From Oxalobacteraceae bacterium (GTDB lineage Bacteria > Pseudomonadota > Gammaproteobacteria > Burkholderiales > Burkholderiaceae_D), in assembly GCA_947448025.1 (NCBI GenBank), contig CANFLV010000032.1, positions 1 through 33,059 on the forward strand: 33,059 nucleotides of DNA, read 5' to 3'. The notes below the pieces were generated by a model, which did not search any database, was not told the DNA's origin, and saw only the letters and a program-made list of their open reading frames with translations. Made by a program: the position numbers and the translations under genes. Below, piece after piece: positions 19,074 to 27,737 of the stretch; position 1 is the first letter of the stretch; each line of letters begins with the position of its first letter.

Positions 19074-19721
19074 ATGTCCAAGCTTCGCGTAGAAAGTTTC
19101 ACCATCTCCCTCGACGGCTTCGGCGCCGGGCCCGACCAGGACCTCGACAATCCACTCGGCGTGGGCGGTACTTCGCTGCATGGCTGGGCGCTCTCCACGA
19201 AGACATTTCAAAAGAACTTATTCGGTTCCGATAGCGGTGCAACTGGCATCGACGATGACTTCGCCACGCGAGGTTTTCAAAACATCGGTGCCTGGATCCT
19301 AGGCAGGAACATGTTCGGGCCGGTTCGCGGCCCCTGGCCAGACGAGAGCTGGCGTGGTTGGTGGGGCGACAATCCCGTCTATCACGGCCCGGTGTTCGTA
19401 CTAACGAACCATGCACGGGCACCGCTGGTCATGGAGGGCGGAACGACGTTCCACTTTGTCACGGACGGTATTGCGTCCGCCCTGGCGCAGGCGCGTGCTG
19501 CGGCCGGCGGGCAGGACGTGCGTCTAGGCGGCGGCGTCAATGTGATCCAACAATATCTTCGTGAAGGCTTGATAGACGAGATGCACATTGCGATCGCGCC
19601 GGTCTTGCTTGGTGCCGGTGAACGATTGTTCGAAGGCATCAACCTTCCTGCCCTCGGTTATGCCTGCACCAGGCATGAAAGCTCACCACTGGCCACGCAT
19701 GTGATCTTTACGCGGCAGTGA
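19074..19721 (+). CDS. RibD C-terminal / dihydrofolate-reductase-type oxidoreductase
   Basis: 215-residue NADPH-binding reductase of the RibD_C family. The start ATG 19074 gives MSKLRVESFTISLDGFGAGP, the usual family beginning; the frame runs on upstream to 18957 but that part is not protein-like. Other family features are WILGRNMFGP, the FVLTNHAR strand, FHFVTDGIASALAQARAAAG, and the LGGGVNVIQQYLREGLIDEM nucleotide-binding segment followed by IAPVLLGAGERLFEG. The C-terminal half (from about residue 100) is best conserved. The substrate is unknown: many homologues are of unassigned function, unlike true DHFR or RibD. Confidence 0.85.
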   Translation: MSKLRVESFTISLDGFGAGPDQDLDNPLGVGGTSLHGWALSTKTFQKNLFGSDSGATGIDDDFATRGFQNIGAWILGRNMFGPVRGPWPDESWRGWWGDNPVYHGPVFVLTNHARAPLVMEGGTTFHFVTDGIASALAQARAAAGGQDVRLGGGVNVIQQYLREGLIDEMHIAIAPVLLGAGERLFEGINLPALGYACTRHESSPLATHVIFTRQ

Positions 19722-19732
19722 CCACGATGGGG

Positions 19733-19762
19733 GGCCCTGGTGTCAGTTGAACGGCCAGGGCC
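19733..19762 (+). terminator. Possible terminator hairpin after the RibD_C gene
   Basis: GGCCCTGG (19733-19740) and CCAGGGCC (19755-19762) form a perfect 8-bp stem with a 14-base loop, 12 bases after the stop. A T-run is lacking (ATAGTTGTT follows), so it may be an imperfect terminator or a protein-binding repeat. Confidence 0.45.
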
Positions 19763-19841
19763 ATAGTTGTTATGCGGAAACAAACCACATGGTCGTGCAG
19801 TAATTTGTACAAATGCGGGCAAATGTGGAATACAGTAAGCC

Positions 19842-19932
19842 TTCACAAAAATTAACAACAATAAATAACTCTAACGTTGTTGGTAATAGTTCACCCTCGT
19901 AACCATGTTGGTTCCGGGGGTTTTGTTTTTTT
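19842..19932 (+). ncRNA. Candidate small structured RNA or leader ending in a terminator
   Basis: A region of about 90 bases with no coding content carries a first imperfect stem (ATTAACAAC near 19850 against GTTGTTGGTAAT near 19876-19887) and then a strong terminator (19894-19932). A weak promoter-like pair lies upstream: TTGTAC 19805-19810 and TACAGT 19831-19836, with a 20-base spacer that is longer than ideal. It could be a free sRNA or an attenuator leader for nfeD, which starts 89 bases after the terminator. No family is recognised. Confidence 0.35.
19894..19932 (+). terminator. Intrinsic terminator upstream of nfeD
   Basis: CCCTCGTAACCA pairs with TGGTTCCGGGGG around a TGT loop (one mismatch, one G-T pair), followed by TTTTGTTTTTTT. 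It is too far from the RibD_C gene end (173 bases, with another hairpin between) to be its obvious terminator. Confidence 0.8.
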
Positions 19933-20020
19933 CAGGCATACTTTACGCATGCATCTTTGCTGTGATGTGCTTGATGCCGAGGTTCATGCCGCGCATGTTT
20001 TCATTCCGAAGAGAGGACCT

Positions 20021-20458
20021 ATGTCTGACGCAACCATGTGGTTCATATTCGCCGGTGTTTTGCTGATCTTCGAAATCTTTACCGGTACGTTTTACCTGTT
20101 GATGATCGCCATCGGTCTTACGGCGGGCAGTTTGGCGGCACTGGCCGGCTTGCCAATGACGACGCAGCTCATTTGTGCCGCAGCGGTCGGTCTGCTCGCG
20201 ACCTTCGTCCTTCATCGCAGCAAGCTCGGTAAATCCAGCAGCCCCGATTCACGCAGCGATCCGAACGTCAATCTGGATATCGGCCAGACACTCACGGTCA
20301 AGCATTGGCTGATCGTCTCCGGCGCACCGGCGACGGCGCGCGTGATGCATCGCGGCGCGCCCTGGGATGTCGAGCTGATTCCTGGACCCACCCCTCAGCC
20401 TGGCCGCTTCGTGATTCGCGAAATCCGCGGCAGTCACCTTATAGTCAGCCAGTCATAA
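20021..20458 (+). CDS. NfeD-family membrane protein (short NfeD1b type)
   Basis: 145-residue inner-membrane protein. It has two or three N-terminal hydrophobic helices (WFIFAGVLLIFEIFTGTFYL; IAIGLTAGSLAALAGL; LICAAAVGLLATFVL), then a soluble OB-fold domain with the usual start NLDIGQTLTVKHW and an ending VIREIRGSHLIV. It partners the SPFH protein encoded 30 bases downstream; NfeD-SPFH pairs are a widespread conserved operon in bacteria, thought to organise membrane microdomains. ATG 20021 follows a GAGAGGA ribosome site; an upstream extension of the frame would run into the terminator hairpin. Confidence 0.9.
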   Translation: MSDATMWFIFAGVLLIFEIFTGTFYLLMIAIGLTAGSLAALAGLPMTTQLICAAAVGLLATFVLHRSKLGKSSSPDSRSDPNVNLDIGQTLTVKHWLIVSGAPATARVMHRGAPWDVELIPGPTPQPGRFVIREIRGSHLIVSQS

Positions 20459-20488
20459 TTCACCCAGTTCAATTGACAGGGAACCATC

Positions 20489-21415
20489 ATGGAATACAGC
20501 TTCGGCAATATCGCGTTTATCCTCTTCGTGCTGGCGATCGTTTTCGTCGTCAAGACCATCAAGGTCGTGCCGCAGCAGCATGCCTGGGTCGTCGAGCGAC
20601 TCGGCAAATATCATGCGACGCTCGGGCCTGGTCTGAACATGGTGATTCCGTTCATTGACCGCATCGCCTACAAGCACATCTTGAAGGAAATCCCGCTCGA
20701 CGTACCGCCACAGGTCTGCATCACGCGTGACAATACCCAGCTGCAGGTCGATGGCATCCTGTATTTCCAGGTGACCGATCCAATGCGCGCATCCTACGGT
20801 TCGTCGAATTACGTCGCGGCGATCACGCAGCTGGCGCAAACTACCTTGCGTTCCGTGATCGGCAAGATGGAACTCGACAAGACCTTTGAAGAGCGCGACC
20901 ACATCAACACCACCATCGTCAACGCGATCGATGAGTCGGCCGCGAACTGGGGCGTGAAAGTACTGCGTTACGAAATCAAGGACCTTACGCCACCGAAGGA
21001 AATCCTGCATGCGATGCAGGCGCAGATTACTGCCGAGCGCGAGAAGCGTGCCCTGATCGCCGCCTCCGAAGGGCGCAAGCAGGAACAGATCAATATCGCC
21101 ACGGGTGAACGCGAAGCGCAGATCGCGAAATCCGAAGGCGAGAAACAAGCCTCGATCAATCGCGCTGAAGGCCAGGCCAAGGCCATTGTCGCGCTGGCTG
21201 AAGCAAATGCCGACGCCTTGCGCAAGATCGCGCAGGCAATCCGCGAGCCGGGCGGGCCAGACGCGGTCAACCTGAAAGTCGCAGAGCAATATGTGAGCGC
21301 CTTCGCACAGCTGGCGAAAACGAATAATTCCATCATCGTTCCGGCCAACATGAGTGATATCAGCGGTTTGATTGCCGGTGCGATGCAGGTAGTGAAGTCG
21401 CAGCAGGTAAAATAG
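20489..21415 (+). CDS. SPFH/band-7 protein (QmcA / paraslipin type)
   Basis: 308-residue stomatin-like membrane-anchored protein. A single N-terminal hydrophobic anchor (IAFILFVLAIVFVVKTI) is followed by the band-7 domain starting at VPQQHAWVVERLGKYHATL (about residues 28-180). After it come a long charged helical region (AEREKRALIAASEGRKQEQI to EGQAKAIVALAEANADALR) that drives oligomerisation, and a C-terminal hydrophobic tail. The length and the NfeD partner point to the paraslipin/QmcA group. It is probably an oligomeric scaffold in membrane microdomains; the exact role in this organism is unknown. Confidence 0.92.
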   Translation: MEYSFGNIAFILFVLAIVFVVKTIKVVPQQHAWVVERLGKYHATLGPGLNMVIPFIDRIAYKHILKEIPLDVPPQVCITRDNTQLQVDGILYFQVTDPMRASYGSSNYVAAITQLAQTTLRSVIGKMELDKTFEERDHINTTIVNAIDESAANWGVKVLRYEIKDLTPPKEILHAMQAQITAEREKRALIAASEGRKQEQINIATGEREAQIAKSEGEKQASINRAEGQAKAIVALAEANADALRKIAQAIREPGGPDAVNLKVAEQYVSAFAQLAKTNNSIIVPANMSDISGLIAGAMQVVKSQQVK

Positions 21416-21493
21416 CAGCGCGGGCGGGACGCCGGATGGGCGACCGGCTCGCCTCATGCCATCCCATCTGCCTTGCCATGAAAGTCCCGAGCC

Positions 21494-21973
21494 ATGACTC
21501 CTTCAATGCTTCACGTCGATCCAGAACTGGATCTGTATTTCGAACGCATCATCGACATCACGCCCGCGCAAGTCTGGGCCGCATGGACCGTGCCCGAACA
21601 TCTGCTGCACTGGTTTACGCCCGCGCCTTGGAAGACGGTCGAATGCGAAATCGACCTGCAGCCCGGCGGCATTTTCCGTTCGGTGATGCACGGGCCGGAA
21701 GGGCAGATTCACAATAACGCCGGCTGCTTCCTCGAAGTCATCGAGAACAAAAGGCTGGTCTGGACCGATGCCTTCACGCCGGGTTACCGGCCCTCCGCGA
21801 AGCCCTTTTTTACCGCGATCATCAGTATGGAAGCCGTAGCGGAAGGGACGAAATATATGGCGCTCGCCCGTCATGGCGACGCTGCGATCAAGCAGCAGCA
21901 TGAAGCGATGGGATTCAAGGACGGCTGGGGCAAGGCGCTTGATCAGCTGGTCGCTCACATGAAGCAGCAATAA
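21494..21973 (+). CDS. SRPBCC / AHSA1-domain protein
   Basis: 159-residue START-like protein. The family signature is clear: DLYFERIIDITPAQVWAAWT, HLLHWFTPAPWKT, IDLQPGGIFRSVMHGPEG and the C-terminal helix GFKDGWGKALDQLVAHM. Related to, but clearly different from, the SRPBCC protein at 17118-17621. The ligand is unknown. It lies between the SPFH gene and the RlmN-like gene in the same direction, with gaps of 78 and 41 bases, so it may be weakly co-transcribed with either. Confidence 0.9.
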   Translation: MTPSMLHVDPELDLYFERIIDITPAQVWAAWTVPEHLLHWFTPAPWKTVECEIDLQPGGIFRSVMHGPEGQIHNNAGCFLEVIENKRLVWTDAFTPGYRPSAKPFFTAIISMEAVAEGTKYMALARHGDAAIKQQHEAMGFKDGWGKALDQLVAHMKQQ

Positions 21974-22014
21974 ACGCACGGCTGAACAAGCAGCACACTG
22001 AGGTTTCTCCCCGA

Positions 22015-23046
22015 ATGGAAATAGCAACAATACGTCAACGCCTGCGTGAACTAGGCGCGAAACCCGAGCATGAGCAACGCATCCTGCGCGACTGGGTGCA
22101 ATCACAGTCGCACGATCGCGGTCGTCGTCGGCCGCAAGATTATTTGCCGCAGTCGGTGCGCTCAGGCTTACCCGCGCTGGATGCCGAATTGCAGGGCATC
22201 GTTCGCTTGATCAGCTGCGAGCAGGCCGAGGAGGGCGCGGCACGTTTGTTGGTCGCGCTCGCTGACGATCAAACGGTCGAAAGCGTCTTGCTGCCACGCG
22301 ATGGCGTGTGCGTCTCCAGCCAGGTCGGCTGCGCAGTTGGCTGCCAGTTTTGCATGACCGGACGCAGCGGCCTGCTGCGCCAGCTCACCAGCGGCGAGAT
22401 CGTCGCCCAGGTCGTGTTGGCGCGTACGATGCGGATCGTCAAAAAGGTCGTCTTCATGGGCATGGGTGAGCCTGCACATAACCTCGACAATGTGATTGAG
22501 GCGATCGAGTTACTCGGCATCGAAGGCAATATCGGCCACAAGAATCTCGTCTTCTCGACTGTCGGGGATCCGCGTGTGGTCGACCGTCTGCTGCAGGCAA
22601 AAGTTCAACCAGCGCTGGCGTTGTCGCTGCATACGACCAAACCGGCATTGCGTAATATCCTGCTGCCACGCGCGCCGAAGATGTCGCCGCAAGAACTCGT
22701 CGATGCGGGAGAGCGCTATAGCCGGATCACCGCCTATCCGGTGCAATACCAGTGGACGCTCATGGAAGGAATCAATGACGGCGATGATGAAATTGACGCG
22801 CTCGTGGATCTTCTCAAAGGCAAATACGCGGTACTGAACATGATCCCCTACAACACAATTCCGGACCTCGCATTCAAGCGTCCGACATGGGAGCATGCGC
22901 GGACTTTGGCGGCGCGTTTGCATGAGCGGGGCGTGCTGACGAAATTACGCGATTCGGCGGCGCAGGAAGTCGATGGCGGCTGCGGGCAATTGCGCGCGCG
23001 GGCGGTGGCTGGCGATACGCGCAACATCGCCATCCATGCCGCATGA
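22015..23046 (+). CDS. RlmN/Cfr-family radical SAM RNA methyltransferase
   Basis: 343-residue member of the RlmN/Cfr family, which methylates adenine in 23S rRNA (and tRNA for RlmN) using a [4Fe-4S] cluster and a methyl-cysteine intermediate. The cluster motif is CAVGCQFC with cysteines at about residues 106, 110 and 113, and the family GEPAHNLDNV motif lies in FMGMGEPAHNLDNVIEAI. The second catalytic cysteine is seen at about residue 323 in DGGCGQLRAR. The start ATG 22015 is supported by a GAGG stretch upstream. The genomic place is not the usual rlmN context (ndk-pilF-hisS), so this is probably a second family member; the exact RNA position cannot be deduced. Confidence 0.9.
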   Translation: MEIATIRQRLRELGAKPEHEQRILRDWVQSQSHDRGRRRPQDYLPQSVRSGLPALDAELQGIVRLISCEQAEEGAARLLVALADDQTVESVLLPRDGVCVSSQVGCAVGCQFCMTGRSGLLRQLTSGEIVAQVVLARTMRIVKKVVFMGMGEPAHNLDNVIEAIELLGIEGNIGHKNLVFSTVGDPRVVDRLLQAKVQPALALSLHTTKPALRNILLPRAPKMSPQELVDAGERYSRITAYPVQYQWTLMEGINDGDDEIDALVDLLKGKYAVLNMIPYNTIPDLAFKRPTWEHARTLAARLHERGVLTKLRDSAAQEVDGGCGQLRARAVAGDTRNIAIHAA

Positions 23047-23145
23047 AGTGAGGCGCATCGCACAGCGCTTAAGCCGCCTGTAGTACCGTGCTTCGCATAG
23101 CGATCAAGCCGGAATCACTGCGCCATGTTGAAGGCTCAGTGAAGC

Positions 23146-23595
23146 TTAACGCCGGTTTTGTTTCATCGCCTGCTGCACTTCACGTTTCGAGTCCCGGTCG
23201 CGTTCGGTATCGCGTTTGTCGTGCTGCTTCTTGCCCTTGGCAAGGCCGATTTCGCATTTGATGCGGCCACGCTGGTAATGCAGATTCAGCGGCACCATCG
23301 TGTAACCGGAGCGCTCGACCTTTTCGACGAGCTTGGCGATTTCAGCGGAATGCAGTAGAAGCTTTCGTGTGCGCACCGTATCAGGCGTGACGTGCGTCGA
23401 GGCAGTCGGCAACGGACTGATGTGCGAGCCGAATAAATAGATTTCGCCACCCTTGATGATGACGTAAGCTTCTTTCAGCTGCGCGCGGCCGTCACGGATC
23501 GCCTTTACTTCCCAGCCTTCAAGCATAATGCCGGCTTCGAAGCGATCTTCAATGAAGTAGTCGTGGAAGGCTTTTCTGTTATCAATAATGCTCAT
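23146..23595 (-). CDS. smpB: SsrA-binding protein SmpB
   Basis: Partner of tmRNA in trans-translation, rescuing stalled ribosomes. 149 residues: an OB-fold core starting with [20 protein letters not shown], containing [20 protein letters not shown] and [10 protein letters not shown], and ending in a basic C-terminal tail ([17 protein letters not shown]) that enters the mRNA channel. It is transcribed away from ratA with a 61-base gap holding both promoters. The tmRNA gene itself is not in the window. Confidence 0.97.
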   Translation of the reverse strand: MSIIDNRKAFHDYFIEDRFEAGIMLEGWEVKAIRDGRAQLKEAYVIIKGGEIYLFGSHISPLPTASTHVTPDTVRTRKLLLHSAEIAKLVEKVERSGYTMVPLNLHYQRGRIKCEIGLAKGKKQHDKRDTERDRDSKREVQQAMKQNRR

Positions 23596-23656
23596 CGGTT
23601 CCGATTACGTGGTCGTCGGTTAAAATTTCAACTTTGCGATTCTATCAAACACTTCG

Positions 23657-24088
23657 ATGGCCTTAGTACATAAGTCAGTATTGCTCGGCTATAGCGCCGA
23701 ACAAATGTTCGCCCTCGTTGAACGGGTTGAAGATTATCCGCTGTTTTTGCCGTGGTGCGGCGGCGTTGAGGTCAAATCCCGCGCGGCCGACAGCCTCATC
23801 GCGACCCTGGCTATCAACTTCCATGGCGTGAAGCAATCCTTCACGACCGAGAACCAGAATCAGCGGCCGCGATTAATGAACATCAAACTCGTCGATGGAC
23901 CCTTCAAGCACCTCGATGGCGTCTGGGAGTTCAAACCCTTGCGCGCGGATGCCTGCAAGATCGAATTCGACCTGCATTATGAATTTTCAAGCAAGGTGCT
24001 GGAAAAAATCATCGGGCCGGTCTTCAGCATGATCACGAACAGCTTCGTCGATTCTTTCTGCAAACGAGCTGAGGTCGTTTATGGCTGA
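23657..24088 (+). CDS. ratA: RatA/CoqNP-type START-domain protein
   Basis: 143-residue SRPBCC protein of the coenzyme Q-binding/RatA family (COQ10-like). Sequence signs: the start MALVHKSVLLGYSAEQMFAL, VEDYPLFLPWCGGVEV, and the C-terminal helix KIIGPVFSMITNSFVDSFCK. In E. coli RatA was described as a toxin that blocks 70S ribosome association, while homologues act as lipid or quinone binders; which applies here is unknown. It overlaps the following rnfH gene by 8 bases and sits beside smpB, as in most beta- and gammaproteobacteria. Confidence 0.92.
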   Translation: MALVHKSVLLGYSAEQMFALVERVEDYPLFLPWCGGVEVKSRAADSLIATLAINFHGVKQSFTTENQNQRPRLMNIKLVDGPFKHLDGVWEFKPLRADACKIEFDLHYEFSSKVLEKIIGPVFSMITNSFVDSFCKRAEVVYG

Positions 24089-24374
24089 AGCACCGATCAA
24101 TGTCAGCGTTGCCTATGCGCTGCCAGACCGGCAATATCTGATCGAGCTGCAGGTCGCGCCCGGCACGACCGTGGAAGAGGCGATCCGGCTCAGCGGCCTG
24201 CTGCGGCAGCTGCCCGAAATCGATATCGCGCGAGCCCGCGTGGGCATTTACGGCAAGCTCAAGACACTGGAGACCCTGCTGCGCGAACGCGACCGGATCG
24301 AAATTTACCGGCCCCTGATCGCCGACCCAAAAGACGCACGGCGTACCCGTGCAGCCACAAAGAACGCGCCGTGA
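24081..24374 (+). CDS. rnfH: RnfH-family ubiquitin-like protein (RatB)
   Basis: 97-residue beta-grasp protein of the RnfH/UPF0125 family. Family features: INVSVAYALPDRQYLIELQV, TTVEEAIRLSGLL, and IEIYRPLIADPKDARRTRA. Function is unresolved; it is routinely encoded beside ratA, with which it overlaps by 8 bases, so the two are translationally coupled. Confidence 0.92.
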   Translation: MAEAPINVSVAYALPDRQYLIELQVAPGTTVEEAIRLSGLLRQLPEIDIARARVGIYGKLKTLETLLRERDRIEIYRPLIADPKDARRTRAATKNAP

Positions 24375-24440
24375 TGATTTCAATAGTGTGATGTTCTGGC
24401 GCTGATGCTGCTACCCGGCGACTGTTTCAGTGTAGTTCTG

Positions 24441-25933
<1,493 letters not shown>

Positions 25934-26003
25934 GTCCAGCGCAAGAACTCTCCCTGCAGCGCGGGGGGGGTGACATTTTTGTTTTCTCCATTCGAAGTTT
26001 CCC

Positions 26004-27581
26004 ATGCACTCAAAAATCCTCATTCTCGATTTCGGCTCCCAGGTCACTCAGCTGATCGCACGTCGCGTGCGCGATGCCGGCGTCTTTTCCGAAGTATTTC
26101 CTTACGATGTGAGCGATGAGTTCGTGCGCAATTACGGCGCGGCCGGCGTGATCCTGTCGGGCGGTCCGAATTCGGTGACGGAAGGCGATACGCCACGCGC
26201 ACCTGCGGCAGTATTCGAGCTGGGCGTACCGGTGCTCGGCATTTGCTACGGCATGCAGACCATGGCGGCGCAATTAGGCGGCAAGGTTGAAAACGGTACC
26301 GTGCGCGAATTCGGTTACGCCGAAGTACGCGCGCGCGGCCATACGGCCCTGTTCACCGACATCAATGACTTCGTCACGCCAGAAGGTCATGGCATGCTTA
26401 AGGTCTGGATGAGCCATGGCGACAAGGTCATCGACATGCCGCCGGGTTTCAAGCTCATGGCCTCGACCGATAATTGCCCTATCGCTGGCATGGCCGACGA
26501 AGCACGTCATTTCTATGCTGTGCAGTTCCATCCGGAAGTCACGCATACAGTGCAGGGCACAGCCATCATCGGCCGCTTCGTGCACCAGATTTGCGGCTGC
26601 AAATCGGACTGGAACATGCCTGACTATATCGCCGAAGCAGTCGCCTCGATCCGCGAGCAGGTAGGCACTGATGATGTGATTCTTGGTTTGTCCGGCGGCG
26701 TAGACAGCAGCGTCGCAGCCGCCTTGATCCATCGCGCTATCGGCGACCAGCTGACCTGCGTCTTTGTCGACCATGGCTTGCTGCGTCTCGATGAAGGCAA
26801 GATGGTGATGGAAATGTTCGCCGACCATCTGGGCGTGAAGGTGATCCGCGTCGATGCGACGGACCAGTTCATGGGCCACCTCGTCGGCGTGACCGATCCG
26901 GAAGCCAAGCGCAAGATCATCGGCCGCGAATTCGTCGAAGTCTTCCAGGTCGAAGCCGGCAAACTCACGAACGCAAAATGGCTGGCGCAGGGCACGATCT
27001 ATCCCGACGTAATTGAGAGCGCGGGCAAGGGCAAGAAGGGACACACGATCAAGAGTCACCACAATGTCGGCGGCTTGCCCGAGACGCTGAACCTGAAGCT
27101 GCTGGAGCCACTGCGCGAATTGTTCAAGGATGAAGTGCGCGCCTTGGGCGTGGCGCTCGGCTTGCCGCATGCGATGGTGTATCGCCATCCATTCCCGGGT
27201 CCGGGTCTGGGTGTGCGCATCCTCGGCGAAGTCAAAAAGGAATTCGCCGACCTGCTGCGTCGCGCCGATGCGATTTTCATTGAAGAACTGCGCTCGACTT
27301 TTGATGCTGAAGGCCGTTCATGGTACGACCTGACGAGCCAGGCCTTCGCGGTATTCCTGCCGGTGAAGTCGGTCGGCGTGATGGGTGATGGGCGTACTTA
27401 TGAATACGTGGTCGCCTTGCGCGCAGTTCAGACGCAGGATTTCATGACTGCGCATTGGGCGCATTTGCCGCATGAATTGCTGGGCAAGGTGTCGAACCGG
27501 ATTATCAATGAAGTGCGCGGGATTAATCGTGTGGTATATGACATCTCGGGGAAGCCGCCTTCGACGATTGAATGGGAATGA
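26004..27581 (+). CDS. guaA: GMP synthase (glutamine-hydrolysing)
   Basis: Aminates XMP to GMP using glutamine and ATP. 525 residues: a class I glutamine amidotransferase domain with catalytic Cys81 (GICYGMQ), His176 and Glu178 (FHPEVTHT). It is followed by an ATP-pyrophosphatase domain with the P-loop SGGVDSS at about 230-236 and a C-terminal dimerisation domain ending PPSTIEWE. The last codons and following bases (27567-27590) are partly repeated at 30838-30861, which fits the known use of the guaA 3' end as an integration site for genomic islands. The gene itself is intact. Confidence 0.97.
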   Translation: MHSKILILDFGSQVTQLIARRVRDAGVFSEVFPYDVSDEFVRNYGAAGVILSGGPNSVTEGDTPRAPAAVFELGVPVLGICYGMQTMAAQLGGKVENGTVREFGYAEVRARGHTALFTDINDFVTPEGHGMLKVWMSHGDKVIDMPPGFKLMASTDNCPIAGMADEARHFYAVQFHPEVTHTVQGTAIIGRFVHQICGCKSDWNMPDYIAEAVASIREQVGTDDVILGLSGGVDSSVAAALIHRAIGDQLTCVFVDHGLLRLDEGKMVMEMFADHLGVKVIRVDATDQFMGHLVGVTDPEAKRKIIGREFVEVFQVEAGKLTNAKWLAQGTIYPDVIESAGKGKKGHTIKSHHNVGGLPETLNLKLLEPLRELFKDEVRALGVALGLPHAMVYRHPFPGPGLGVRILGEVKKEFADLLRRADAIFIEELRSTFDAEGRSWYDLTSQAFAVFLPVKSVGVMGDGRTYEYVVALRAVQTQDFMTAHWAHLPHELLGKVSNRIINEVRGINRVVYDISGKPPSTIEWE

Positions 27582-27729
27582 TTTGAGGTCTGGCATCAGC
27601 TAGCGCTTTAAAGCAAAACGAGCACCGAAGCCCGCATCATAGCGGGCTTTTTTACACCTGTTCAGCGCGCGGATAGCGAGCACCAATTCAACTCTCGGAC
27701 TTGGTGCGGCGCTTTGATGCAGGGGGCGG
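27567..27729. repeat. Left copy of the guaA-tail repeat (candidate attL plus antitoxin gene tail)
   Basis: Collinear, gap-free match to 30838-31000. Bases 27575-27590 are identical in the two copies (GGAATGATTTGAGGTC) and include the guaA stop. The terminator and the following bases match at roughly 80% by hand count. Read leftward, 27675-27729 resembles the last codons of the CopG-type antitoxin gene at 30959-31279 (PASK..TKSES stop), so it is a cut-off antitoxin tail. Similarity stops just before the oxidoreductase gene. Confidence 0.85.
27628..27653 (+). terminator. Rho-independent terminator of guaA
   Basis: AAGCCCGC and GCGGGCTT form a perfect stem around ATCATA, followed by a T-run, 46 bases after the guaA stop. 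It is part of the repeat described at 27567-27729. Confidence 0.9.
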
Positions 27730-27737
27730 CCCGGATC

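Noticed and set aside
23657-24374. ratA-rnfH as a toxin-antitoxin system
   Set aside because: The toxin role was described for E. coli RatA only; the pair is a conserved core gene pair beside smpB and most homologues are linked to quinone or lipid binding, so no toxin-antitoxin claim is made.
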